A stretch of DNA of 64,000 nt from Sulfitobacter geojensis (GCF_000622325.1 NZ_JASE01000005.1:1426001-1490000); one strand, 5' to 3'. Numbered from the stretch's first letter, positions 46,499 to 54,900 are shown. The notes: generated by a model not told the origin, from the sequence alone. Numbers and translations are program-made.

Positions 46499-47935
46499 TT
46501 AATCCAGTACATACCCATATGACCCACCAAAGTCTTGTTTGGCAACCTCTCCAGCGGCACCCGTTGTCGGGGCGCGCGTATCTTCGGAGGCGCGACCAAA
46601 GAGGAACAGGTCCTTTTCAGTAGGTGGTTTGATCCGGTCGGTGGGAAGCGCAAGCGCCTCGCCCCGTGTTGGGGTGACCAGATGTGCAGTGACGATGATC
46701 ACCAATTCGGTCTGGCTGCGCTGATAATCTGCCGAGCGGAAAAGTGCCCCCAGAATTGGAACGTCGCCGATCCAGGGCAGCTGGCTTGAGTTATCAACAA
46801 AGTCATCTGTCAGCAGGCCGGCAATGGCAAAGCTTTCGCCGTCGCGCAGTTCTACCGTCGAAGACGTCTCGCGCCGTGTAAAGGCCGAGATTTCGATGCC
46901 GTTGCCCAAAGCGATGCTGTTGGTCGGGTCAATCGCGGAAACCGCGGCCCGCATTTCCAGGTTGATGACATCCTTGTCCACCACACGGGGGATAAAGGCC
47001 AGTTCAACACCGTAGGGCTTGAATTTCACCGAAATCCGGCCGTTCAGCTGTGCCACGGGGACGGGATATTCACCACCGGCAAGGAATTTCGCTTCTTGAC
47101 CGGATAGTGCGACAAGGTTGGGTTCCGCCAGAAAGCGCACGACGCCTTTTTGCTCCAAGGCTTCCAGCAGGATGCCCACTTGGGTCGATCCTGCGTTAAA
47201 GCCGAACAAGATCGCGCCGGCGTTCTGGTTGGATGCAGGGATGTTGCCGCCCAGTGAGGTCGCAACGCCGCCCGAGTTGTTGGTCACGCCGGAACCGCCA
47301 TTGATGCCGGTGCCGCCAACGGCCCCGTTCAAGGACAAGGAAGAGCTTAGTGATTTCGACACGTTGCGCTGCATTTCAGCAAAACGGACCTTCATCATCA
47401 CCTGTTGCACGCCACCGACGCTCATCAGGTTTGAAACACGTTCAGGCGCATACCGCTGGGCAAGATCCAGCGCGCGCTGCAAGCGCTGCGTCGAGGAAAC
47501 AACGCCCGACAACACAATACCATCATTGGCAGTGCGTACTTCGATTTTTTCGCCCGGAAGGATCTGGCGCAGTCGCTCTTTAAATTCGGAAACGTCTGCA
47601 GCGACCCTTACGTTCACGTTGGTGATCAACTGGCCGCTGGCGTCCAACAGGGTCAGTGTGGTCAAACCGGGCGCTTTGCCCAAAACGTAAATCGTGCGGT
47701 CCGACAGGGACGAGATGTCCGCGATGCCGGGGTTGGCGATGCTGAGTTCTGCAAAAGGAATATCACTTTCCACAACAACGGCCCGGTTCATCGGAACATC
47801 AAGTGTGGAATTCGTGCCCTTTTTCACGACACGCAGCGTTTCCGCAAAGGCCGGAGCCGGAGCGGAGATTGCCAGTGGCATGACACTTAAGGACAGCCCG
47901 ACAAGGGCTGCTTTCATAAATCTATCAATTTTCAT
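46499..47935 (-). CDS. cpaC: Secretin CpaC/RcpA
   Basis: A 478-residue outer-membrane secretin channel for Flp pili. Signal peptide MKIDRFMKAALVGLSLSV to PAFAET, then the pilus-assembly N-terminal domain (LDVPMNRAVVVESDIPFAELSIANPGIADISSLSDRTIYVLGKAPG type) near residue 45, a BON-like part (IVLSGVVSSTQRLQRALDLA near 130) and the secretin domain from about 240, with FLAEPNLVALSGQEAKFLAGGEYPVPV and VPILGALFRSADYQRSQTELVIIVTAHLV. ATG at 47935 begins the signal peptide; the upstream extension is not needed. Confidence 0.93.
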   Translation of the reverse strand: MKIDRFMKAALVGLSLSVMPLAISAPAPAFAETLRVVKKGTNSTLDVPMNRAVVVESDIPFAELSIANPGIADISSLSDRTIYVLGKAPGLTTLTLLDASGQLITNVNVRVAADVSEFKERLRQILPGEKIEVRTANDGIVLSGVVSSTQRLQRALDLAQRYAPERVSNLMSVGGVQQVMMKVRFAEMQRNVSKSLSSSLSLNGAVGGTGINGGSGVTNNSGGVATSLGGNIPASNQNAGAILFGFNAGSTQVGILLEALEQKGVVRFLAEPNLVALSGQEAKFLAGGEYPVPVAQLNGRISVKFKPYGVELAFIPRVVDKDVINLEMRAAVSAIDPTNSIALGNGIEISAFTRRETSSTVELRDGESFAIAGLLTDDFVDNSSQLPWIGDVPILGALFRSADYQRSQTELVIIVTAHLVTPTRGEALALPTDRIKPPTEKDLFLFGRASEDTRAPTTGAAGEVAKQDFGGSYGYVLD

Positions 47936-48082
47936 GTGACCTGCCTTTTTGATCACGCCTCAAAGTAGGGTCTTTTCGCCCGTCGTTTGGATCACTCTGC
48001 GCCAAATTCATTTTTATTGCAAGAATCAAGGTGTTCGCGGGAACAGCTTATGTGGGTAAATGGCAACATAACCGAAAATGAC

Positions 48083-48110
48083 AACAGCGCCGCGGGGATG
48101 CGGCGCTGTT
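48083..48110. repeat. Eleven-base perfect hairpin between cpaB and cpaC
   Basis: AACAGCGCCGC (48083-48093) and GCGGCGCTGTT (48100-48110) pair perfectly with a six-base loop. In the tad direction (minus strand) it is followed by GTCATTTTC, a poor T-run, so it could be a partial terminator or an RNase barrier setting cpaB/cpaC stoichiometry. It lies in the 222-base cpaC-cpaB gap. Confidence 0.6.
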
Positions 48111-48157
48111 TCAAGCAATTGGTTTTGCCAGAGTTTCCAGCTTGGTACGTGTCTGGC

Positions 48158-49012
48158 TTAGTTGGTGCAGGGGATCGGGATCTCGACCACTTCGGCACCG
48201 CGGCGTGTGCGGATCGTACAAACCTTCTCTGCCGCCACTTCCGCTTTCACAGTTTCGGCTTCGATGCCCAACAGGGAACGTTGGTCAACTTCGATGGCGG
48301 AGGCGATTGTGTCGTCTTCGGCCCCGACAAGGGAGAGGGACAGCGAACCGGTTGATTGTGCCTGCGCAAGTGCGGCCACTTGTTGGGGGCTGACGGACAC
48401 GGTTACAGTGCGTGCGATCGTCGGCTCGTCATGTGTCCCACCAGCGCTCTGGTCGATGGCGATCAATTTGACTGCAGCTTCGATCAATTTTGTTACTTCA
48501 CGCGATTCACTGCGCGTGCCGGTTGTGCGACCTGTCCAATAGACGTCTACCTTGTCACCGGGGCGCAAGAAACCGGAGACGCCGCTGGAAACGTCAACCT
48601 TGACGGTAAAGGCGCGTTGCCCACGTTCAAGGCGCGAAGTCAGACCGGTGTCTTCGCCGGGTTCGGTCACCTTGAGGGCCATAATCGCCTCGTCTTTTTC
48701 AATCGCCCGCAAAACCACGCGCAATTCGTCGGTGTTTTCGGGAAAGAGGGTGGCCATATCGACAAACGATCCTTCGGGGATCGCATTCTCGGGCCAGTTT
48801 ACGGCCCTTACGTTTTCTTTTGTCAGGCGTTGTCCGTATTTGAGCGTACCCGTTGCAACATAAACAGTCTGGGTGGGTACAATCTTTGCCAATGCCGCCT
48901 GGGCCTGAGCGTTCGCGTACTGGTATTGCGCGATCCGATCCTTGGCCAGGTATACAGCTCCGCCAGCAAGCGCGATGCCCACCAAAAGAACCAATCCGAA
49001 TACCATGCGCAT
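48158..49012 (-). CDS. cpaB: Flp pilus assembly protein CpaB/RcpC
   Basis: A 284-residue protein with an N-terminal membrane anchor (MRMVFGLVLLVGIALAGGAVYLA) and a SAF/clip domain: VPTQTVYVATGTLKYGQRLTKENVRAVNWPENAIPEGSF near residue 45, then RAFTVKVDVSSGVSGFLRPGDKVDVYWTG near 132. CpaB works with the secretin CpaC in pilus assembly. Promoter elements were not identified in the 194-base gap before it (pilin side). Confidence 0.92.
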   Translation of the reverse strand: MRMVFGLVLLVGIALAGGAVYLAKDRIAQYQYANAQAQAALAKIVPTQTVYVATGTLKYGQRLTKENVRAVNWPENAIPEGSFVDMATLFPENTDELRVVLRAIEKDEAIMALKVTEPGEDTGLTSRLERGQRAFTVKVDVSSGVSGFLRPGDKVDVYWTGRTTGTRSESREVTKLIEAAVKLIAIDQSAGGTHDEPTIARTVTVSVSPQQVAALAQAQSTGSLSLSLVGAEDDTIASAIEVDQRSLLGIEAETVKAEVAAEKVCTIRTRRGAEVVEIPIPCTN

Positions 49013-49206
49013 GTCTCTTACCTCTTGTTACTGTGCGAGTCGGGTTTAGCCCGACGCCTATTTCGTTTTTTGAACGTGCCACATGAATGTGGCTATTTTT
49101 TGCCGGGGTGGTGAAAGGGATGCGGCGTTTGCCCGCTCGGCTTCACGGGGGGGGTACAAACCGGTAAAACCGACCCATCGGATCGGTTGTACGCTGCTTC
49201 AATCGC

Positions 49207-49392
49207 TTAGCTGCTACCGGGTTCGTAAGCGTCGAGCCAGGTGCCTACGCCGTCACCGACATCGTCGGTCGGACCTTGGATCGCGAAGATAGCGACCACT
49301 GCCAACCCCACAACTGCGGCAGTAAGCACGACCCAGTCGACTGTGACTGCACCGTCTTCGGATTTTGAAAACGTTTGTAATTTCTTAAACAT
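49207..49392 (-). CDS. flp: Flp-type pilin (downstream copy)
   Basis: A 61-residue Flp/Fap pilin. Short basic leader MFKKLQTFSKSEDG, predicted cleavage after Gly14, then AVTVDWVVLTAAVVGLAVVAIFAI. The usual G/XXXXEY processing motif appears as G/AVTVDW, Asp-Trp replacing Glu-Tyr. The C-terminus (QGPTDDVGDGVGTWLDAYEPGSS) is unlike the upstream paralogue. GAGGG precedes the ATG. Whether it is a major or minor pilin is unknown. Confidence 0.9.
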   Translation of the reverse strand: MFKKLQTFSKSEDGAVTVDWVVLTAAVVGLAVVAIFAIQGPTDDVGDGVGTWLDAYEPGSS

Positions 49393-49435
49393 CGAATAAC
49401 CCTCTTACGAGTGAAATGGGTTCCTGCATTCGGCA

Positions 49436-49475
49436 AGAAAAGGGAGGCGCGCTCTAGTGCCAGAACGTGCCTCCC
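49436..49475 (-). terminator. Terminator between the two pilin genes
   Basis: On the minus strand, GGGAGGCACG pairs with CGCGCCTCCC (one G-T wobble) across a 14-base loop and is followed by TTTTCTTG. It lies after the first pilin and before the second, so it should end most transcripts after the first pilin gene, letting that pilin accumulate above the machine proteins. A small AAAGTCT/AGACTTT hairpin sits at 49481-49499. Confidence 0.8.
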
Positions 49476-49521
49476 TCCTTAAAGTCTTATTCAGACTTTC
49501 TTAGCTAACCGCGTAGGTAGC

Positions 49522-49713
49522 TTATGGGGTAACCAGGTTAGGGTCACGGCCGTCAAGGAATGTGCCGGTGTTCGCTGTCAGGTTGGACGCGCCGGATTCG
49601 ATGGATGAGTATGCTGCAACGGCCAGGCCAACAACGGCGGCTGTCAAAACAACCCAGTCAACTGTTACGGCGCCGTCTTCGTCTGCACGGAAGTTTTTGA
49701 TAAAGTTCATCAT
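49522..49713 (-). CDS. flp: Flp-type pilin (promoter-proximal copy)
   Basis: A 63-residue Flp pilin: MMNFIKNFRADEDG, cleavage after the Gly, then AVTVDWVVLTAAVVGLAVAAYSSI, nearly identical over the helix to the downstream copy but with a different end (ESGASNLTANTGTFLDGRDPNLVTP). Tandem ATG codons at 49713/49710 follow a GGAGG ribosome site; an ATG five codons earlier overlaps that site and is rejected. The position and terminator suggest the major pilin. Confidence 0.92.
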   Translation of the reverse strand: MMNFIKNFRADEDGAVTVDWVVLTAAVVGLAVAAYSSIESGASNLTANTGTFLDGRDPNLVTP

Positions 49714-50083
49714 GGTATGTCCCTCCAAGGATCATGTAGGTTTTAAGTTCCAACCCTGCCGTCCGTTGTGGCAACCGTTTCTCTCAGTTGGCTGCCTGTC
49801 CGACTTGGTATGACGCTATATAGCCCCCAGAATGGGGCACCAATTTGGCAGCAAATGTGACTTTTTCGTTTACAGGGATAAATATCGCAGGTGATCTGCT
49901 AAGTTGCTGTAATAATGAGATTAATAATGTGTTTACCGCGTCGATTTAGTTGATTAGTTCCCCTATCGCGGCGAAATATGGCGAAATCGCCACGTTCTGT
50001 GCCACGTTTGGCTGGTTTGAAAGACTGTTTTGTGGAATATTTCCGCTAAATCGAGCCGACAAGCATAACAAAAGCAGGCAGGC
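49714..50083. promoter_or_regulatory. Divergent promoter region, pilin genes and lytic transglycosylase
   Basis: A 370-base AT-richer region with no credible gene. It must hold the promoter of the pilin genes (minus) and of the lytic transglycosylase (plus). A ten-base palindrome GCTATATAGC at 49815-49824 contains TATATA, a possible minus-strand -10 hexamer, with TTGGTG 15 bases before it; this spacing is short, so the call is weak. AT-rich sequence at 49905-49945 may serve the plus-strand gene. Confidence 0.35.
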
Positions 50084-50896
50084 ATGTTCCGAATTATCAC
50101 TTCATCGCTTCTGGCGGGGGGCATTTGCTTGGGTAGTGCCCATGCAGAGGGGCCGAAACCCTTTGCAGACTTCAGCGCCAAACGGGTGAAGCCGCCAAAG
50201 TCGGGCAGCAAGAATCGCATTACAATCCAGATTGACCCGGCCGCACAGGTCGACGCCCCACAGGCCGAAGTGGCTTTGGCACCTTCTGGCGCGGTGACGC
50301 GGGAAACACCGGGGCAGTATGACTGGTTCTGGGACAAGGTCTCGCCGGAGGCAGCCAAGGCCGGTCCGGGACGACTGCAAACCGCGATCACTGTTCTGGC
50401 CGGTGCCACCAGCAAGGTGCCCGCACCGCGTTTGCAGCACATGCAGGACATTGCGCGCAGCAATGGCATTGATATTTTGCGCTCTACTGTTGGCACGCAG
50501 GTGTCCCCCGCTTTGGTCTTGGCTGTGATAACGGTGGAGTCTGCAGGCAAGGTGGATGCAGAAAGCAGCGCAGGGGCGCAGGGGCTGATGCAGTTGATGC
50601 CCGCCACCGCCGCCCGCTTTGGTGTCGAGGACAGTTTGTTGGCAACCCAGAACATCCGCGGCGGGGTTAAATACCTCGACTGGCTGATGGGCGAATTCGA
50701 AAACGATCCGATTCTTGTGCTGGCGGGGTATAATGCGGGGGAGGGATCGGTGCGCAAACATGAAGGCGTGCCGCCGTTCGCCGAAACACGCGATTATGTG
50801 CCCAAGGTGCTGGCCGCCTTTCAGGTGGCAAAGGGGCTGTGCCAGACACCGCCGGAATTGATCACTGATGGATGCGTCTTTGCGGCGTTAAACTGA
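50084..50896 (+). CDS. Lytic transglycosylase (SLT domain)
   Basis: A 270-residue exported protein: signal peptide MFRIITSSLLAGGICLGSAHA, a Pro/Lys-rich linker to about residue 75, and a C-terminal SLT domain (about 140-260). The catalytic Glu is in LAVITVESAGKVDAESSAGAQGLMQLMP near 155, followed by AGYNAGEGSV near 220. It cleaves peptidoglycan, making 1,6-anhydro ends. Divergence from the tad locus raises the possibility that it opens the wall for pilus assembly, though it could be general-purpose. Confidence 0.9.
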   Translation: MFRIITSSLLAGGICLGSAHAEGPKPFADFSAKRVKPPKSGSKNRITIQIDPAAQVDAPQAEVALAPSGAVTRETPGQYDWFWDKVSPEAAKAGPGRLQTAITVLAGATSKVPAPRLQHMQDIARSNGIDILRSTVGTQVSPALVLAVITVESAGKVDAESSAGAQGLMQLMPATAARFGVEDSLLATQNIRGGVKYLDWLMGEFENDPILVLAGYNAGEGSVRKHEGVPPFAETRDYVPKVLAAFQVAKGLCQTPPELITDGCVFAALN

Positions 50897-50920
50897 CGCA
50901 GCTGCGCTTGGCTGCGTCAG
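50893..50920. terminator. Hairpin terminator between slt and CoA-transferase operon
   Basis: CTGACGCAGC (50893-50902) pairs perfectly with GCTGCGTCAG (50911-50920); the transglycosylase TGA stop lies inside the left arm. On the minus strand it is followed by TTTAACG, a short T-run, so it may end both convergent transcripts weakly. Confidence 0.55.
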
Positions 50921-50986
50921 AAAGCTCATCACTACGCTAAAGACGCGCGTGATTGGGGGAGGGGGGGCAATTTGCCCACCCCTGTT

Positions 50987-51610
50987 TCAAACCACTGTGG
51001 CCTGTGTGGCGGCACGCAACTCTTCTTCGGTGACGCCATCGGCACATTCGACGATGCGCAAACCGCCCTCGACCACGTCCAGCACACCAAGGTCTGTGAT
51101 GATCCGGTCCACCACACCTTTGCCGGTCAGCGGCAGGGTACATTCCTTCAGCACTTTGCTTTCGCCGTGTTTGTTGGCGTGATCCATTACGACGATCACG
51201 CGCCCGACACCGGCCACCAGATCCATCGCGCCGCCCATACCTTTGACCAGCTTGCCCGGAATCATCCAGTTTGCCAGATCGCCGTTTTCAGCAACTTCCA
51301 TCGCGCCAAGGATCGCCGCGGCAATCTTGCCCCCACGGATCATCCCGAAAGACGTCGCTGAATCGAAGTAGGCCGTGCGGTTCAATTCAGTGATGGTCTG
51401 TTTGCCCGCGTTGATCAGGTCAGCGTCTTCTTCGCCATCAAACGGGAAAGGGCCCATGCCCAACATGCCGTTTTCGGACTGCAAGGTAATGTCCTTGTCC
51501 CCGACATAGTTCGCCACAAGCGTCGGAATGCCGATGCCAAGGTTCACATACATGCCGTCTTCCAGCTCTTGTGCCGCACGTGCGGCCATTTGGTTTCTGT
51601 CCCAAGACAT
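50987..51610 (-). CDS. scoB: 3-oxoacid CoA-transferase subunit B
   Basis: A 207-residue beta subunit of a type I CoA-transferase, moving CoA between succinate/acetate and acetoacetate-like acids. It has MYVNLGIGIPTLVANYVG near residue 20, and the catalytic glutamate in QSENGMLGMGPFP near 45, plus GGAMDLVAGVGRVIVVMDH near 127. It pairs with subunit A encoded at 53550-54248, but two other genes lie between. Its ATG shares a base with the preceding TGA (TGATG), so it is coupled to that inserted gene. Confidence 0.94.
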   Translation of the reverse strand: MSWDRNQMAARAAQELEDGMYVNLGIGIPTLVANYVGDKDITLQSENGMLGMGPFPFDGEEDADLINAGKQTITELNRTAYFDSATSFGMIRGGKIAAAILGAMEVAENGDLANWMIPGKLVKGMGGAMDLVAGVGRVIVVMDHANKHGESKVLKECTLPLTGKGVVDRIITDLGVLDVVEGGLRIVECADGVTEEELRAATQATVV

Positions 51611-52434
51611 CAGGCAATCCTCTCGTTAAGCGTGGCCTTGGCTGTTTCCTGCGGTGCAAGGCCAAGGTGGTTTTCAGCATAGGCGTGCAACATGGCCAGA
51701 CCGAAGTCAGCGTTCATGTGGCGGTGATCCGTGTTGTTCAATGTGTCGCCATCGACGTTCGCGGCGCGATTTGCGAATTCGGGTTTGGTCGCGAAAGGCC
51801 CCGCGTTCACCGCATCAGGCTGCACCAAAAGCGCGTGACCCTTATCGGTCAAGGCTTGGCGCACGTGATCCAGCCAAAGTTCGAACACCCATGCGGCGTC
51901 CGGCCGTCCCCAGAACAGTTCCAACAGGCGGGCCATTTCATAATTTTTGGCGCGAACGACGATACTGCTGGCAGGGTAGGGGGCCATGGCAAAGGTGACG
52001 GGTTTTTCATAACCATTGAGCTGGGCAAGCGCTTCGCCAACCGACGTGACGGCAACGTTCTCGATGATCTCTTTCAGCAACCCTTCTGAAATCAGCTTGG
52101 CGCGGCCGGTGCGCACCCCTTCAAGAACGTCATGATCTTGAAGGAGCGATGTCAGGTTACCGAAGGCAAAGCGATGTCCCACCAACAGCAGATGGTCGAT
52201 ACCGTCGGTATGGGCCAGTTCAGCACCGTTTGTTTCGCGCACAAAGGCACGATCCTTGTCGTTGCGAAAGCTGGGGGTAAAGGTGCCGGCATCGTCCATC
52301 GACCCCATTAGAAACAAGGGGCCGCGCATGGCGAAAAAACTGACATCGATATCAGGATAGGCGCGCGCAAAATCTTCGGCCGCGTTTTTATACGCGCCGA
52401 CATGGCTGGACCCTATGATCATCAGCTTGCTCAT
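51610..52434 (-). CDS. Unknown protein with GSSH motif, possible SGNH-like hydrolase
   Basis: A 274-residue soluble protein. The N-terminus KLMIIGSSHVGAYKNAAEDF resembles block I of SGNH/GDSL-type enzymes, and a distal HRHMNADFGLAMLH near residue 240 could supply Asp/His as in block V. These are suggestions from pattern only. It overlaps the GSCFA gene upstream by ATGA and the scoB ATG downstream by TGATG, so it is translated with both. No signal peptide. Function unknown. Confidence 0.6.
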   Translation of the reverse strand: MSKLMIIGSSHVGAYKNAAEDFARAYPDIDVSFFAMRGPLFLMGSMDDAGTFTPSFRNDKDRAFVRETNGAELAHTDGIDHLLLVGHRFAFGNLTSLLQDHDVLEGVRTGRAKLISEGLLKEIIENVAVTSVGEALAQLNGYEKPVTFAMAPYPASSIVVRAKNYEMARLLELFWGRPDAAWVFELWLDHVRQALTDKGHALLVQPDAVNAGPFATKPEFANRAANVDGDTLNNTDHRHMNADFGLAMLHAYAENHLGLAPQETAKATLNERIA

Positions 52435-53540
52435 TTGCGAAACGCGTCCAGCAGTTCTTCTTCGCAGATCAGATCGTCCTGCGTTGCTGGGGTCTCGCTC
52501 TCGGCCTGTTGGCGGCGCGCCGCGCGACGCTGTTGGCGGATTTCCTTGGGTGTCTTTTTGGCCTCGCCGCTATGCGCTGTTAGGAACGCTTTCATCACCT
52601 GCCGCACGCCATAGGGTTTGACGCTGCGCATGTTGCGCTCGAAAAACTTGCCAGCTGAAGGATGCGAGGACACGATTTCAAAGCTGGGGAAATAGTCGAT
52701 GTCGTCAAAGTCCTCGGCCAGTTCACCCGCGACCGTGCGCAGGACGGATTTGGAATAGGTTGTGGCAGGCAGGACATGTGCGCCGCTGGCTGTTGCGGTC
52801 AAGGGCACGGGGCTTACTGTCAGCAAAAACTTCACATTCGGATTCGCGGCCTGAAAAATCTTGCGCACCATCAGAAAATCCTTGCGGATTTCAGCGGCGC
52901 GAAAGTTTACAAAGCTGTGCACTTCAGGGTCAATTTCTCCCGCAATCGTGCCGGGGGCGGTTGGATAGATCGTGCCGCTTGGCGTGTGCTGCCATGTCTC
53001 GGTCAGACCAAGGGTAAAAACGACCATGCCGGTGCTGGCCACCGCTTCCTGAATTGCGCGCAAGTGATGCTCGCGGGCCTCGCGCACATATTCAGCCGTG
53101 GCCAGACCGCCAGGCGTAACGCCCGGGCGCATGGCATCATAAAACATCCCGTCCTTTTCCCAAATCGGATCGGCAGGATGGAATTTTCCAAAGGCTTCTT
53201 GCAGCAGCTGTAAGAATTGTCGCACGGTATAGATGTTGCCAAACCGCGCCGAATACAGCCGGTAACCGTGTTTCTGCGCCAGATCGGCAGGGACGAAAGC
53301 CGGCAAGGGTTCCGTGTCGAGCACGTTATATCCGGCCTGCGCAAGGGTGCGCCCGACATGTTGGGCGAAACAACTGCCTGCCGTGAAAATCGGCAACTGC
53401 TTGTCGATGGTGTATTTGGGCCGGTAAATATCGGGCGGCGGATATGAACCGGCTTCGACCACACCGGCGCGCCAGAACGCGCGGTCCTCCAACCCCTGAT
53501 AGGGGCTGACGGGCGTGGCGGATGCAGGTTTCTTGGCCAT
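52431..53540 (-). CDS. GSCFA domain protein
   Basis: A 369-residue protein carrying the defining motif in PIFTAGSCFAQHVGRTLAQAGYN near residue 52. Further blocks are SARFGNIYTVRQFLQLLQEAFG near 97, VFTLGLTETWQ near 174, VHSFVNFRAAEI near 206 and FLLTVSPVPLTATASG near 238, as in GSCFA proteins, which resemble SGNH hydrolases. The C-terminus is basic (KTPKEIRQQRRAARRQQ). It lies nine bases after scoA and overlaps the next gene. Substrate unknown, perhaps acylated glycans. Confidence 0.85.
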   Translation of the reverse strand: MAKKPASATPVSPYQGLEDRAFWRAGVVEAGSYPPPDIYRPKYTIDKQLPIFTAGSCFAQHVGRTLAQAGYNVLDTEPLPAFVPADLAQKHGYRLYSARFGNIYTVRQFLQLLQEAFGKFHPADPIWEKDGMFYDAMRPGVTPGGLATAEYVREAREHHLRAIQEAVASTGMVVFTLGLTETWQHTPSGTIYPTAPGTIAGEIDPEVHSFVNFRAAEIRKDFLMVRKIFQAANPNVKFLLTVSPVPLTATASGAHVLPATTYSKSVLRTVAGELAEDFDDIDYFPSFEIVSSHPSAGKFFERNMRSVKPYGVRQVMKAFLTAHSGEAKKTPKEIRQQRRAARRQQAESETPATQDDLICEEELLDAFRK

Positions 53541-53549
53541 GATGCCGGT

Positions 53550-54248
53550 TTACGCCCTTTGCCGGACGGTGCGCTGTTCGATCCGTTTTTCGTGATCACC
53601 CTGAATAATGCGGTGCACATAGATGCCGGGCAGGTGGATCATATCGGGGTCCAGCGACCCTGTCGGAACGATCTCTTCAACCTCGACAACGCAAACCTTG
53701 CCGCACATGGCAGCCGGCGGATTAAAGTTGCGTGCTGTTTTGCGAAACACCAGATTGCCGGTTTCATCCGCTTTCCACGCTTTCACGATGGACAGATCGG
53801 CCACGATACCTTCTTCAAGGATATAGTCCTGACCGTTGAAATTCTTGACCTCTTTGCCCTCGGCAATCACGGTGCCCACGCCGGTCTTGGTGTAAAACCC
53901 GGGAATACCACAGCCGCCCGCCCGCATCCGTTCGGCCAATGTGCCCTGCGGGTTGAATTCAAGCTCCAGTTCGCCGGACAGATACTGGCGCATGAACTCT
54001 GCGTTCTCGCCCACATAAGAGCTGATCATCTTTTTGACCTGCTTGGTCTGCAACAGAATGCCGATGCCAAAATCGTCGACGCCTGCATTGTTTGATGCAA
54101 ACGTCAGATTTTTCGCGCCGTTTTCCTTGATCGCCTGCAGCAGCAGTTCAGGAATGCCGCAAAGGCCGAAACCGCCCGAAGCAATCAGCATCCCGTCCGA
54201 AAGGACACCATCCAGTGCTTCAGCAGCCGAGCCATAGACTTTTTTCAT
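53550..54248 (-). CDS. scoA: 3-oxoacid CoA-transferase subunit A
   Basis: A 232-residue alpha subunit of a type I CoA-transferase. Glycine-rich [18 protein letters not shown] near residue 20, [29 protein letters not shown] near 55, and [27 protein letters not shown] near 103 are typical. The ATG at 54248 ([12 protein letters not shown]) follows a GAGGGA ribosome site; an in-frame extension is not needed. It is the first gene of the operon scoA-GSCFA-GSSH gene-scoB. Confidence 0.94.
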   Translation of the reverse strand: MKKVYGSAAEALDGVLSDGMLIASGGFGLCGIPELLLQAIKENGAKNLTFASNNAGVDDFGIGILLQTKQVKKMISSYVGENAEFMRQYLSGELELEFNPQGTLAERMRAGGCGIPGFYTKTGVGTVIAEGKEVKNFNGQDYILEEGIVADLSIVKAWKADETGNLVFRKTARNFNPPAAMCGKVCVVEVEEIVPTGSLDPDMIHLPGIYVHRIIQGDHEKRIEQRTVRQRA

Positions 54249-54336
54249 CGGTGTTCCCTCTTCGCAGGTCAAAGTTAATTAACCTGTTTGTGACGCTGCG
54301 ACGCGGCGGTGTCAAATGGTCACAAGAGGAAATCGG

Positions 54337-54900
54337 TCAGATAATGCGAACCTGCGTGCCAACAGGACAGAGCGCAAAGAGTTCTTCGATCTGGTAGTTA
54401 TAAAGCCCGATACAGCCGTCCGAGGACCGCCGCCCGATTTTGCGCGTGTCCTGCGTGCCGTGGATGATGTAGGCAGGCCATCCCAGATACATCGCATGGG
54501 TGCCCAACGGGTTGTCCGGGCCGGGGGGCATATATTTGTAGTCGGGAAACCGCTCCATCATCGATGCGGTCGGGGTCCAGTCGGGGCCGACTTTCTTGCG
54601 CATGATCTTGGTGTAACCGCGCTTGGTCAGCTCTTCGGTCGCGGGAACAGAGGTGGGATAGACGCGGTAATCGCTGGCATCACTGTTCCAGTAATGCAGC
54701 GCACGTGAACTGGTGTCCGCAACAATGGCCGATTTGCCCAATGTGTCAAAATGATCGCGCCAGTCCTGCGCCACAAAGCTTGTGGCGTTGCGCCGGACAC
54801 CTGCGGCGTCATCGGTTTGCGCTCTGACAAATGAAGGGGTGAAAAGGGCCGCGGTGCCGCTTGCGATAAGCGCACGTCGCGTAAAGGGTGATCCTGCCAT
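54337..54900 (-). CDS. L,D-transpeptidase (YkuD) family protein
   Basis: A 187-residue exported protein with a twin-arginine-like signal (FTRRALIASGTAALFTPSFVRAQ, about residues 5-27). The YkuD domain covers about 55-187, ending IIHGTQDTRKIGRRSSDGCIGLYNYQIEEL, with the catalytic His and Cys present. The Arg two residues after the Cys in most SHGCIR enzymes is Gly here. YkuD enzymes form 3-3 cross-links or attach proteins to peptidoglycan. The ATG at 54900 starts the signal; it follows AAAGGCAGAGCA. Confidence 0.85.
   Translation of the reverse strand: MAGSPFTRRALIASGTAALFTPSFVRAQTDDAAGVRRNATSFVAQDWRDHFDTLGKSAIVADTSSRALHYWNSDASDYRVYPTSVPATEELTKRGYTKIMRKKVGPDWTPTASMMERFPDYKYMPPGPDNPLGTHAMYLGWPAYIIHGTQDTRKIGRRSSDGCIGLYNYQIEELFALCPVGTQVRII

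Noticed and set aside
49207..49392. Second pilin as a pseudogene copy
   Set aside because: It has an intact frame, its own ribosome site, leader and hydrophobic helix; only the C-terminus differs.
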